DNA of 64,000 nt, taken from Hydrogenophaga taeniospiralis (lineage in GTDB: Bacteria > Pseudomonadota > Gammaproteobacteria > Burkholderiales > Burkholderiaceae_C). The stretch's first letter is position 1; each line of letters opens with the position of its first letter. Below the pieces are notes generated by a model, which did no database searches, had not been told where the DNA came from, and saw only the letters and a list, made by a program, of their open reading frames with translations. The translations under genes and the position numbers were made by a program. Positions 1 through 10,610 of the stretch are shown here, piece by piece. The stretch spans positions 2,642,501 through 2,706,500 of the forward strand of contig NZ_JAHBAG010000001.1 in NCBI RefSeq assembly GCF_020510445.1, written 5' to 3'.

Positions 1-1802
<1,802 letters not shown>

Positions 1803-1935
1803 GTGATCGCCTTTCTGTCGGGAGCGCAGGTGCAGCGCCGCCCATGGCGCAGCGCCATGGATGCCGGCCATCGGCCATGCATCTTAGTGGTTCATGGTGT
1901 CTGGCGGCCCCCCGATCGGGCGGGGCAGGGACGGG

Positions 1936-2229
1936 TCAGGCGTGGCTGTGCGCCAGTTCGCGGGCGATGCGGGCGTGGACCCGCTCCAGCTCGACGATGA
2001 GCTCGTCGACCTGCTCCATGAACTCTTCCCGGCTGGAGTGCGGGCTGCGCGTGATCAGTTCGGTGGAGTGCTCGGCCAGCGCCTGCTCACCCGCTTGCCG
2101 GGCCCAGCGCCGCACCTCGCAATAGGCCAGCAGGGCCAGCCGGCCCATGTCGCCGCTGCGGCGGGCGTATTGCAGGTCCCCCAGAAGGTCTTCGAGTCCG
2201 GGCAGCAAGAGTGCGTTGGAGGCGTTCAT
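1936..2229 (-). CDS. small hypothetical protein (97 aa)
   Basis: I do not recognise the family. The start is placed at the ATG at 2229 (MNASNALLLPGLEDLL); the frame stays open upstream, but the extension reads like noncoding sequence. The product is soluble, rich in Glu, Arg and Leu, and predicted mostly helical (EEFMEQVDELIVELERVHARI), so a helical bundle or regulatory small protein is possible. It lies between ftsH and a divergent DUF898 gene, in the same direction as ftsH and about 130 bases upstream of it, so cotranscription is possible. Confidence 0.6.
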   Translation of the reverse strand: MNASNALLLPGLEDLLGDLQYARRSGDMGRLALLAYCEVRRWARQAGEQALAEHSTELITRSPHSSREEFMEQVDELIVELERVHARIARELAHSHA

Positions 2230-2348
2230 GTTGCAGTGCAGCATATCCCGGTTTGCGGGCCCTGGCTCGCCCATTCGTCGGCCAGCGGAAGCCATGTAGC
2301 CAAATGTTACGATGTACGCCATTTTTATACACAGAGGGAGGATCCGGC

Positions 2349-3575
2349 ATGGCCTATGACGATTTCGCGGCAACCGAGTGGATGGCGGGCAGCGCGCCCG
2401 GTGCGTTGCACAAACCCCGGGTGCTGGACATCCGCTTCACCGGCTCGGGCAGCGAGTATTTCCGCATCTGGATCGTCAACCTGTTGCTGACCCTCGTCAC
2501 GCTCACGCTGTACCTGCCGTTTGCCCGCGCGCGGCGCATGGCCTATTTCCAGAACAACACCCTGGTGGGCGGCGACCCGCTGGGCTTTCACGCCGACCCG
2601 TGGAAGATGTTTCGCGGCTACTTGCTGGTGCTGGTGCTTGGCGTGGGGTATTGGGCGGTGTCGAACTTCATGCCGGCGTTCGCCTGGGCGGCGCTGCTGG
2701 TGTTCATGGTCCTGTGGCCGGCCCTGTGGCGCGCCTCGCTGCAGTTCCGCCTGCGCAACACCAGCTGGCGCGGTGTGCGGCTGGCCTTCCTGGGCGACCT
2801 GAAGTCCGCTTACCTGACCCTGTTGCCGTTTTTCCTGCCGGCGCTGGCCTTCGTGCTGTTCCTGCCCAATCTGCCGGATGGCGAAGAGGTGGACCCCGAA
2901 GCGATCCAGCGGGGGCTGGTGATCGTGGGCGTGGTCGTGCTCGGTTTCCTGGCTGCACTGCCCTGGCTGATGGCGCGCATCAAGCGCTACCAGCATGGGG
3001 GTTACGCCTTCGCGCAGGAGCGCGCCGAGCTCACCGCGGGGGCCGGCCGTTTCTACGGGCTGTTCTTCAAGGTGCTGGGGGTGATCCTGCTGACCTTGCT
3101 GCTCGCCGGCGTGGTGGTGGCCATGGCGATGGGGGCCTTCATCGCCTTTGGTGCGCTCACGCTCGCCGAACTCTTCAGTGGCGGTGCTTCCCAGGGCATC
3201 TTCGCCATGATCGCGATGGTGTTCGTGATGGGCCTGGCCTACCTGATCCTGCCGCTGATCGTCGGCCCCTACGTCTCCTCGCGCCTGCAGAACCTGCTGT
3301 GGGCGCACACCAGCAGCCCGCGGGTGCAGTTCCAGAGCGCGCTGCGCTTTGGCCCGCTCTTGCGCATCACCCTGGTGAACTGGCTCCTGATCCTCCTGAC
3401 CCTGGGCCTGTTCTGGCCGTTCGCCAAGGTGCGCGCCACCCGGGTGCGGCTCGAAGCCCTGTCGCTGCAGGTGCAGGGCGATGTGGACCAATGGGTGGCC
3501 GAGGCGCAGACGCCGGGGCAGGGCGTGCTGGGCGACGCCGCGGGCGACTTCTTCGGCCTTGACATGGGTCTGTGA
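2349..3575 (+). CDS. YjgN family (DUF898) polytopic membrane protein
   Basis: 408-aa inner membrane protein of unknown biochemical role. The DUF898/YjgN pattern is a repeated module in which an F-x-G-x-x-x-E-Y/L-F-R-I-W block precedes membrane pairs: one copy lies near residues 30-90 (GSEYFRIWIVNLLLTLVTL) and a second near 330-390 (ALRFGPLLRITLVNWLLIL). Six to eight hydrophobic segments are visible between. GGAGG about 7 bases before ATG 2349 fixes the start. Its stop overlaps the ATG of the next gene by one base (TGATG), so it is translationally coupled to an M48 protease. This yjgN-M48 pairing suggests a membrane-associated quality-control role, which is inference. Confidence 0.88.
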   Translation: MAYDDFAATEWMAGSAPGALHKPRVLDIRFTGSGSEYFRIWIVNLLLTLVTLTLYLPFARARRMAYFQNNTLVGGDPLGFHADPWKMFRGYLLVLVLGVGYWAVSNFMPAFAWAALLVFMVLWPALWRASLQFRLRNTSWRGVRLAFLGDLKSAYLTLLPFFLPALAFVLFLPNLPDGEEVDPEAIQRGLVIVGVVVLGFLAALPWLMARIKRYQHGGYAFAQERAELTAGAGRFYGLFFKVLGVILLTLLLAGVVVAMAMGAFIAFGALTLAELFSGGASQGIFAMIAMVFVMGLAYLILPLIVGPYVSSRLQNLLWAHTSSPRVQFQSALRFGPLLRITLVNWLLILLTLGLFWPFAKVRATRVRLEALSLQVQGDVDQWVAEAQTPGQGVLGDAAGDFFGLDMGL

Positions 3576-4684
3576 TGAGCACGCCGGGGTCGCTCGACAC
3601 CCAATGGTTTGACGGGCGCAGCCCACGGGCCCGGCCCGCGAGCCTGCGCATCGAAGGCGACGAACTGCTGCTGGGCACCGACGATGGCCAGGTGCGGCGC
3701 TACCCGGTGAAGGCCGTGCGCTGGCCCGAGCGCACCACCCACGGCCAGCGCCAGACCGAGCTGCCCGACGGCGGGCTGGTGCAGCACGCCAACGCCGCCG
3801 AATGGGACGCCTGGTGGCGGGCCAGCGGCCTGCACGAGCGCGCCGTGGTGGGCTGGATGCAGAGCTGGCGCGCCACGCTGGTGGCCATGGCGGGCAGCGT
3901 GGCGTTTCTCGCCGCCGCCTGGGTCTGGGGCGTGCCCTGGCTCAGCCAGGCGCTGACCCACCTGGTGCCCGCCTCGGTGGAGGTCGCCATCGGAGAACAA
4001 AGCCTGGAGCAGCTCGACCGGCTGTTCCTGGCGCCCAGCCGCCTGCCCCAGACCCGGCAGGACGCCCTGCGCCAGCGCTTTGCCTCGGTGGTGGAGCGCG
4101 CCTACCCCGAAGGCGATGCACCGGCCTGGCAACTGTCGTTTCACCGCTCCGAGCTGCTGGGCGCCAACGCTTTCGCACTGCCCGGTGGCGCCATCGTGAT
4201 GACCGACGAACTGGTCGAGCTGCTGGACGACCAGCCCGATGCCATCGTGGGCGTGCTCGCGCACGAGCTCGGCCATGTGCAACACCGCCACGGGCTGGAC
4301 CTCATGGTGCGCGCCAGCCTGGTCAGTGCCCTGGTGGGCGTGGTGCTGGGCGATGCCAGCGGCTTCCTGGCCACGGTGCCCGCCACCCTGGCCACGCAGT
4401 CGTACTCGCGCGATGCCGAGCGCCAGGCCGACGCCCATTCGGCGCTGCTGCTGCACCGCAGCGGCATACCGCCGGCGGTGATGGCGGTCTTCTTCGAGCG
4501 CCTGCTGGAGGAAGAGGGGGTTGACCTGCCCGACACCAAACCGGGGCCGAAAGCCCCGACCCGCGATGACGCGGGTGCCAAGCCGGACGAAGAGGGCGAC
4601 GCGCTGCCCATCGCCATCTCCAGCCACCCGGACCACGCCGCGCGCATCCGCTTCTTCCGGGAATGGCAGGCGTCTGCCCCCTGA
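3575..4684 (+). CDS. M48 family zinc metallopeptidase (membrane)
   Basis: 369-aa protein with a cytoplasmic N-terminal domain of about 100 residues, one membrane segment (LVAMAGSVAFLAAAWVWGV, near residues 105-125) and an M48 peptidase domain. The zinc-binding HELGH lies at residues 230-234, followed by QHRHGLD, and the third-ligand region AERQADAHSA lies about 50 residues later. The family includes HtpX, BepA and Oma1. The architecture here, soluble N-domain plus a single membrane pass, resembles the YjgN-linked M48 proteins. ATG 3575 overlaps the upstream stop; a GTG one codon earlier is less likely. Confidence 0.9.
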   Translation: MSTPGSLDTQWFDGRSPRARPASLRIEGDELLLGTDDGQVRRYPVKAVRWPERTTHGQRQTELPDGGLVQHANAAEWDAWWRASGLHERAVVGWMQSWRATLVAMAGSVAFLAAAWVWGVPWLSQALTHLVPASVEVAIGEQSLEQLDRLFLAPSRLPQTRQDALRQRFASVVERAYPEGDAPAWQLSFHRSELLGANAFALPGGAIVMTDELVELLDDQPDAIVGVLAHELGHVQHRHGLDLMVRASLVSALVGVVLGDASGFLATVPATLATQSYSRDAERQADAHSALLLHRSGIPPAVMAVFFERLLEEEGVDLPDTKPGPKAPTRDDAGAKPDEEGDALPIAISSHPDHAARIRFFREWQASAP

Positions 4685-4694
4685 GCGCCAACAC

Positions 4695-4722
4695 GGTCTG
4701 AGCGCTGAGGCGCACTCAGACC
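4695..4722. terminator. inverted repeat after the M48 gene
   Basis: An 8-bp arm GGTCTGAG pairs with CTCAGACC across a short centre that can add three further pairs through a one-base bulge. It starts 10 bases after the M48 stop. No T-tract follows, so it may be a weak or Rho-assisted terminator. The GTCTG core resembles the operator halves seen nearby, but the spacing is wrong for that motif. Confidence 0.4.
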
Positions 4723-4797
4723 CAGGGCGGCACCCTACGCGGCGGTGCCGCACCCGCCTGTCACCTGTCTGAATCGTCCTGATCGGCACTGCCGGCC

Positions 4798-4819
4798 GGT
4801 GGTGCGCCAGCGCACAGAC
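4798..4819 (+). promoter_or_regulatory. palindromic operator, site A (BON/DUF883 operon)
   Basis: Right half CGCACAGAC matches the consensus CGYACAGAC 9/9; left half GGTGGTGCG matches GTCTGTRCG 6/9; 4-bp spacer CCAG. A -10-like TACTGT lies at 4838-4843, its centre 32 bp from the operator centre, predicting a start of transcription near 4850 for the genes from 4938 onward. Confidence 0.65.
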
Positions 4820-4937
4820 GCACCCGCGTCACAGCCCTACTGTGGACCCATTGGCACCGGGATCGACCCGGCCTGCCATGCGGTGCGGCCCGCCCAGGGT
4901 CGCGGCCGCCGTTTAACCACACCACAGAAGGACGACC

Positions 4938-5252
4938 ATGAAAACCAACCAACGCTTCGCCATCCTCCTGCTCGCCGTGGCCGCCGCCACCGGCATCGCC
5001 GGCTGCGCTTCGAGCCCCACGAAGGAAAGCACCGGCCAGTACGTGGACGACACCGTCATCACCACCCGGGTGAAGGCCGCGATCCTCAAAGACGACATGC
5101 TCAAGGCGACGGAGATCAACGTCGAGACCTTCAAGGGCGTGGTCCAGCTCAGTGGTTTCGTGAGCTCCGAAGCCCACATCAACCGCGCCGTGCAGGTCAC
5201 GCAGGGCGTGCCCGGCGTCCGGTCGATCAAGAACGACATGCGCCTGAAATGA
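4938..5252 (+). CDS. BON domain lipoprotein (OsmY-like)
   Basis: 104-aa exported lipoprotein. The signal peptide ends in a lipobox IAGC with the acylated Cys at residue 23, followed by one BON domain (VDDTVITTRVKAAILKD, GVVQLSGFV, GVPGVRSIKNDM). BON domains bind phospholipid surfaces, and the OsmY/DolP relatives are induced by envelope or osmotic stress. AAGGA precedes the ATG. It is the first gene of a five-gene set running to 6678 and has palindromic operator A upstream. Confidence 0.9.
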   Translation: MKTNQRFAILLLAVAAATGIAGCASSPTKESTGQYVDDTVITTRVKAAILKDDMLKATEINVETFKGVVQLSGFVSSEAHINRAVQVTQGVPGVRSIKNDMRLK

Positions 5253-5307
5253 CCGGCGGGCCACGGCCCCGGTATTCCCCCTCCACCCTGATCACCAAAG
5301 GAACACC

Positions 5308-5703
5308 ATGAGCAACAACCCCAACACCCTGGGCGATGACGCCTCTTCGCTGGCCCACGCGGTCGCGCAAACCACCGGGGACGCGATGCGCGCCACCCAG
5401 CGCGCGACGCAACAAGGCATGGACCGCCTGTCCGACGACATCGGCAACGTGCGTGGCCAGGCCAGCACCGCGTTCCAGCACCTCAAGAGCGACACCGAAG
5501 CGCTGGCGCACCGCGGCATGGACGCCGTGCGCGACAGCGCCGGCCAGCTGCGCGAGAAATCGCTGCACGTGAAAGATGCCACCACCAGCTACATCCAGCA
5601 CGAGCCGGTCAAGTCCGTGCTGATGGCCGCCGCCGTGGGCGCCGCGCTCATGGGCCTGGTGGCGCTGTTCAGCAGCCGACACGGCGGCCACAACGGCCGT
5701 TGA
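5308..5703 (+). CDS. DUF883 (ElaB/YqjD-type) membrane-anchored protein
   Basis: 131-aa protein with a long amphipathic helical region (residues 10-95, many Ala, Gln, Thr and Asp) and a single C-terminal membrane helix (VLMAAAVGAALMGLVALF) ending in a basic-polar tail. E. coli ElaB and YqjD, which this resembles in architecture, are C-tail-anchored inner membrane proteins reported to associate with ribosomes in stationary phase. AAAGGA sits before ATG 5308. The downstream genes follow the E. coli yqjD-yqjE-yqjK order. Confidence 0.88.
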   Translation: MSNNPNTLGDDASSLAHAVAQTTGDAMRATQRATQQGMDRLSDDIGNVRGQASTAFQHLKSDTEALAHRGMDAVRDSAGQLREKSLHVKDATTSYIQHEPVKSVLMAAAVGAALMGLVALFSSRHGGHNGR

Positions 5704-5717
5704 AGCCGGAGCTGGCC

Positions 5718-6101
5718 ATGATCCACCCCGTGTTCCGTCTGGCCGCCTCGCAGCCTCAGCTGCTGGCGGAGCACGCGGCGGCGTACGCGGGCCTGCTGGG
5801 CGAAGAGCTGGCCATCGGTAGCGCGCGCCTGAAGCGGCGCCTGGTGCTCCAGCTGGCGGGCGCGGCCTGCCTGATGGTGGCCGCGGTGCTGCTGGGCGTG
5901 GCCTTGCTGCTGTGGGCCTCGTTGCCCGGGGCCGGTGCCCGAGCTCCCTGGCTGTTCGTGCTCACGCCCGTGCTGCCGGCGGTGCTCGGCTTGTGGGCCC
6001 TCTGGCTGGCGCAGGACCGCGAGACGGTGGAATGGTTCATCAGCCTGCGCCGGCAACTGGCCGAGGATGCAGCGCTCCTGCGCATCCCGGAAACACCATG
6101 A
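5718..6101 (+). CDS. phage-holin-family / YqjE-like membrane protein
   Basis: 127-aa protein with two membrane helices (LVLQLAGAACLMVAAVLLGVALLLW and WLFVLTPVLPAVLGLWALWLA) between an N-terminal helical stretch and a charged C-terminus. The holin-like name is historical; no phage genes are near, and in this setting the protein belongs to the YqjE group. ATG 5718 is chosen because GGAG lies 6-7 bases before it; a TTG at 5700 overlapping the DUF883 stop is the alternative. It overlaps the next gene by 4 bases (ATGA). Confidence 0.82.
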   Translation: MIHPVFRLAASQPQLLAEHAAAYAGLLGEELAIGSARLKRRLVLQLAGAACLMVAAVLLGVALLLWASLPGAGARAPWLFVLTPVLPAVLGLWALWLAQDRETVEWFISLRRQLAEDAALLRIPETP

Positions 6102-6508
6102 GCCCGACCCGGGCGCCCGGCGCGGTGGCACCGGCACTGACGGCCGAGTTGCGGGCCGTGCTGGCCTGCGAACGGCTGGCGCGCAACCGCGAGCGCCTGT
6201 CCGGCTGGATCGAACAGGACCGCCGCAACCAGGCCGCACGGGTCTCCGGCGGCTGGCTGGCGGGCGCCCTGTGGCCCGTGCTCCAGGGCCTGGGCACCCA
6301 GCCGGTGGTGTCGCTCGCGCTCGGTGCGCTGGCCCGCGGCTGGCAGCAGCGGGCGCCGGTCACCTCCCTACCCGCGCCACCGCTGGAAACCCAGGCCCTG
6401 GGTGCCGCGTGGGCGGTGGTGCGCCGCCATCCCAAGGCCAGCCTGACCGCTGCGGTCATCGCTGGCGCTGCCCTGCTGTGGAGCCGTCGGCGCCGCAGCC
6501 CTTCCTGA
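6098..6508 (+). CDS. hypothetical protein, YqjK-like by position
   Basis: 136-aa protein that starts inside the stop of the YqjE-like gene. It has a helical, Arg-rich N-terminal half (ACERLARNRERLSGWIEQDRR), a middle segment with two weak hydrophobic stretches, and a C-terminal membrane helix (ASLTAAVIAGAALLW) closed by a poly-Arg tail (SRRRRSPS). Sequence similarity to E. coli YqjK is low; the assignment rests on gene order and on the basic C-terminus. It is translationally coupled to its neighbour, so the two probably act together. Confidence 0.7.
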   Translation: MSPTRAPGAVAPALTAELRAVLACERLARNRERLSGWIEQDRRNQAARVSGGWLAGALWPVLQGLGTQPVVSLALGALARGWQQRAPVTSLPAPPLETQALGAAWAVVRRHPKASLTAAVIAGAALLWSRRRRSPS

Positions 6509-6528
6509 TCCCAACCCAAGGAACCACC

Positions 6529-6678
6529 ATGCTCTACACCATCGCCGTCGTCCTGCTCATCCTCTGGCTGCTGGGACTCGTCACCGCCACCACGATGGGC
6601 GGCTTCATCCACATCCTGCTGGTGGTCGCCATCGTCATGGTGCTGCTGCGCGTGATCAGCGGGCGCAGTCCGCTCTAG
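6529..6678 (+). CDS. small membrane protein, lmo0937 family
   Basis: 49-aa product made of two hydrophobic helices (MLYTIAVVLLILWLLGLV and HILLVVAIVMVLLRVI) linked by a TATTMGGF turn. This size and turn are typical of the lmo0937-type family of very small stress-associated membrane proteins, whose function is unknown. A CAAGGA ribosome site precedes ATG 6529. It is the last gene of the operon that begins with the BON lipoprotein. Confidence 0.8.
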   Translation: MLYTIAVVLLILWLLGLVTATTMGGFIHILLVVAIVMVLLRVISGRSPL

Positions 6679-6703
6679 CGTTCCAGGTCACCCGTTGTGC
6701 TGG

Positions 6704-6725
6704 CTGTGTGGGCCAGCGTACAGAC
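6704..6725 (+). promoter_or_regulatory. palindromic operator, site B (hybrid kinase)
   Basis: Right half CGTACAGAC is a 9/9 match, left half CTGTGTGGG 6/9, spacer CCAG. TAGTGT at 6744-6749 is centred exactly 32 bp downstream, predicting transcription from about 6756. That would make an ATG at 6756 leaderless and favours translation from 6792. Confidence 0.65.
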
Positions 6726-6791
6726 GCTGCCCGCAGGGGCGGCTAGTGTCCGCCCATGCCGCCCCACGGGTGGCCCTCACCAGAGACCTTG

Positions 6792-8503
<1,712 letters not shown>

Positions 8504-8507
<4 letters not shown>

Positions 8508-9334
8508 CCCTCACCGAACAAGAACGGCTCGACGCACGCATCCTGATCGTGGATGACCAGCCCGCGAACGTGAGCCTGCTCGAAGCCATGTTGCACGAGG
8601 CCGGCTACACCCAGGTGTCCAGCACCATGGAGCCCGACAAGGTCTGCGCCATGCACCGCAAGACGCCGTTCGACCTGATCCTGCTCGACCTGCAGATGCC
8701 GGGCATGGACGGTTTCCAGGTGATGGAAGGCCTCAAGGCCAACACCGCCGAAGACGACTACCTGCCGGTGCTGGTGATCACCGCCCAGCCGGGCCACAAG
8801 CTGCGCGCGCTGCAGGCCGGCGCCAAGGACTTCGTGAGCAAACCGTTCGACATGGTCGAAGTCAAGGCGCGCATCCACAACCTGATCGAGGTGCGCCTGC
8901 TGCACCGGCAACTGGCCCGGCACAACAGCGACCTGGAACGCCAGGTGCACGAGCGCACGGCCGAGCTGCGCGAGAGCGAGGCGCGCTACCGCGGCCTGAC
9001 CGAACTGGCCACCGACTGGTACTGGGAACAGGACGGCGAGGGCCGCTTCACCAAAGTCTCGGGCCCGGTGCTGGAGATGCTGGGCCTGCAGGTGGAGGCC
9101 CTGAGCGACAGTGGCGAGGAACACGGCGACGAGGGCTGGAACCCGGCCGAGCGCGAACAGCTGCAAGCCCGCATCGCCGCGCGCAGCCCGTTCCTGGACA
9201 TGGTGCTGAGCCGCGAACTGCCCGGCGGCGTGACCCGCCAGTACCGCGTGAGCGGCACCCCCATGTTCGACGCCAGCTGCACGCTGATCGGCTACCGCGG
9301 TTTCGGCGTCGAGATCCTGGGTTCAAACAGGTGA
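8504..9334 (+). CDS. response regulator with PAS output domain
   Basis: 276-aa protein with a receiver domain (acidic VDDQ near residue 17, phospho-acceptor Asp62 in ILLDLQMPG, SKPFD switch lysine), then a coiled-coil linker (HRQLARHNSDLERQVHERTAELRESE) and a PAS domain ending in GYRGFGVEI. There is no DNA-binding, GGDEF or EAL domain, so it signals through protein contacts and cannot itself bind operators. The ATGA overlap with the kinase makes the two a phosphorelay unit. Confidence 0.85.
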
Positions 9335-9344
9335 ATCCGCACGC

Positions 9345-9533
9345 CTGAAGCACCCCAAGCCCAGGGCACAGCCGGGCCGCCTTTCGACAGGCTCAGGACC
9401 GACGGTTCCACGGTGACGGAGCACGATCCAGGCGCCTGAAGCACCTCCAGCCCAGGGCACCGCCGGGCCGGCTCTGCCGGACGGCCAGTGCCGCCCCCCT
9501 GGGGGGGTAGCGCGAAGCGCTGCAGGGGGGGGC
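9345..9533. repeat. C/G-rich interspersed intergenic element (tandem partial copies)
   Basis: The gap between two 3' ends holds two related blocks (CCTGAAGCACC..CAGCCCAGGGCA) followed by CCGGGCCGGCTCTGCCGGACGG and a terminal hairpin of C-run, G-run, AGCGC-gaa-GCGCT, G-run. Related blocks lie at 23238-23342, 59945-60157 and 63700-63780. No coding potential is seen. Confidence 0.6.
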
Positions 9534-9534
9534 T

Positions 9535-10152
9535 CTACTCCCTCGGCTCGCCGTTGCCGTTGACGGTGAGGCTGCGTCCGGGGGGCGAGAGCATCTGCGC
9601 GCGGTGCGTGATGCCGCGGAAGCGGTAGGTCACGTCCCAGTAGGCGGGTTCGCTCTGGCTGTTGACGGTGCTGCAGCGCTGCACCTCCTGCGTGCTCACC
9701 GGGTTGCCGTAGCGGTCGCGGCCGACCTGGGAGCCGATGGCCGCGCCCGCCACCACGCCACCGGCGGTGGCCAGGTCCCGGCCGCTGCCGCCACCGATCT
9801 GGTGCCCGATCACCCCGCCGATGACCGCACCGACGATCGCGCCACCGACGTTGGCCGCGGGGCGCTGCGGCACCTGTTCACGTTCCATCCAGCAGCGCTG
9901 CTCGGTCTGGCCCATGACGGCGCGGACCGACAGCACCTCGGCCTCGTACAGGGTCTCGTTCTGGCGGCGGCGGTAGTCGCGCCGCTGTTCGCGCTGGCTG
10001 GGGTAGGTCTGCACCTGCACCGGTTCTTGCGCCATGGGTTGTTGCTCGTACACCGGGTAGGGCACGGCGCAGCCGGCCAGGCCCAGCGTGGCGGCGGCTG
10101 CCAGCCAGACAGCGGTCTGGCGCAGCGTGAAGAGGGGGGTGGGGTATGACAT
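9535..10152 (-). CDS. glycine-zipper (YMGG-like) outer membrane lipoprotein
   Basis: 205-aa lipoprotein: signal peptide with lipobox LAGC (Cys28), a Pro/Gln/Arg-rich linker, then a glycine-zipper two-helix segment (GGAIVGAVIGGVIGHQIGG...GGVVAGAAIGSQVG, about residues 105-145), and a C-terminal region with two Cys (CSTVNSQSEPAYWDVTYRF). Glycine-zipper 2TM proteins sit in the outer membrane or periplasm, and the related SlyB/Rcp proteins respond to envelope stress. ATG 10152 directly precedes the signal peptide; the in-frame upstream extension to 10281 crosses operator C and is rejected. Confidence 0.85.
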   Translation of the reverse strand: MSYPTPLFTLRQTAVWLAAAATLGLAGCAVPYPVYEQQPMAQEPVQVQTYPSQREQRRDYRRRQNETLYEAEVLSVRAVMGQTEQRCWMEREQVPQRPAANVGGAIVGAVIGGVIGHQIGGGSGRDLATAGGVVAGAAIGSQVGRDRYGNPVSTQEVQRCSTVNSQSEPAYWDVTYRFRGITHRAQMLSPPGRSLTVNGNGEPRE

Positions 10153-10219
10153 GGGGAATCCTTTGCGTGAGAGGAAGCGTTGTGGGTCGGGCTTCAGGAT
10201 GGCCCCCGGACCCGGGGCC

Positions 10220-10241
10220 GTCTGTACGCTGACGAACACCC
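10220..10241 (-). promoter_or_regulatory. palindromic operator, site C (glycine-zipper gene)
   Basis: Read on the minus strand, the gene-proximal half is a 9/9 match (plus-strand GTCTGTACG at 10220-10228) and the distal half 6/9, spacer CTGA. The hexamer 32 bp downstream (minus strand CATCCT) is a poor -10. The site lies 68 bases before the start at 10152. Confidence 0.6.
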
Positions 10242-10268
10242 GGGCGCGCAGGTGGTGCTGGCGGATCG

Positions 10269-10290
10269 GTCTGTTCGTCAACGTACAGAC
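10269..10290 (+). promoter_or_regulatory. palindromic operator, site D (79-aa gene and glucan synthase)
   Basis: Best copy in the window: GTCTGTTCG (8/9), spacer TCAA, CGTACAGAC (9/9). TACAAG at 10309-10314 is centred 32 bp downstream. It stands back to back with site C, so one intergenic region serves divergent units from the same regulator. Confidence 0.72.
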
Positions 10291-10370
10291 GCATGGCGGC
10301 CCCGCCGGTACAAGGGGTGACGCGGGGCGCTGCCTGGCAATCCCCCACCCCCCCGATCCTGGAGAAGATC

Positions 10371-10610
10371 ATGTCAACCCATTCAATGGCCCCCCACTGG
10401 GCCACCTCGTCGTTGGGCCACCCGGCGGACATTTCGGCGCTGGAGCGCTCGGCGCTCAGCGACCACCTGGCCCACTGCGGCGCCCAGCGCGGGCGGCTGC
10501 AGGTGTTGTGGAGCGGGGCCGACGAGCTCCAGGGCATCCTGGCCGGGCGCGTGATCACGTCGGCCGTGGTGCTCACGCTGCTGTTCGGTGGCTCCTGGCT
10601 CATGCTGTAA
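10371..10610 (+). CDS. small hypothetical membrane-anchored protein (79 aa)
   Basis: Starts at ATG 10371 with GGAGAAG before it. The N-terminal half is polar (STHSMAPHWATSSLGHP, SDHLAHCGAQRGRLQVL), followed by a C-terminal membrane helix (VITSAVVLTLLFGGSWLML) at the very end, an arrangement of tail-anchored small proteins. No family recognised. Its TAA is immediately followed by the GTG at which the glucan synthase frame may begin, so it is the leader gene of that operon and probably linked to it in function. Confidence 0.72.
   Translation: MSTHSMAPHWATSSLGHPADISALERSALSDHLAHCGAQRGRLQVLWSGADELQGILAGRVITSAVVLTLLFGGSWLML

Noticed and set aside
4695..4722. GTCTGAG inverted repeat as an operator copy
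   Set aside because: Its arms share GTCTG, but the spacing and core differ from the 22-bp palindrome; better read as a hairpin.
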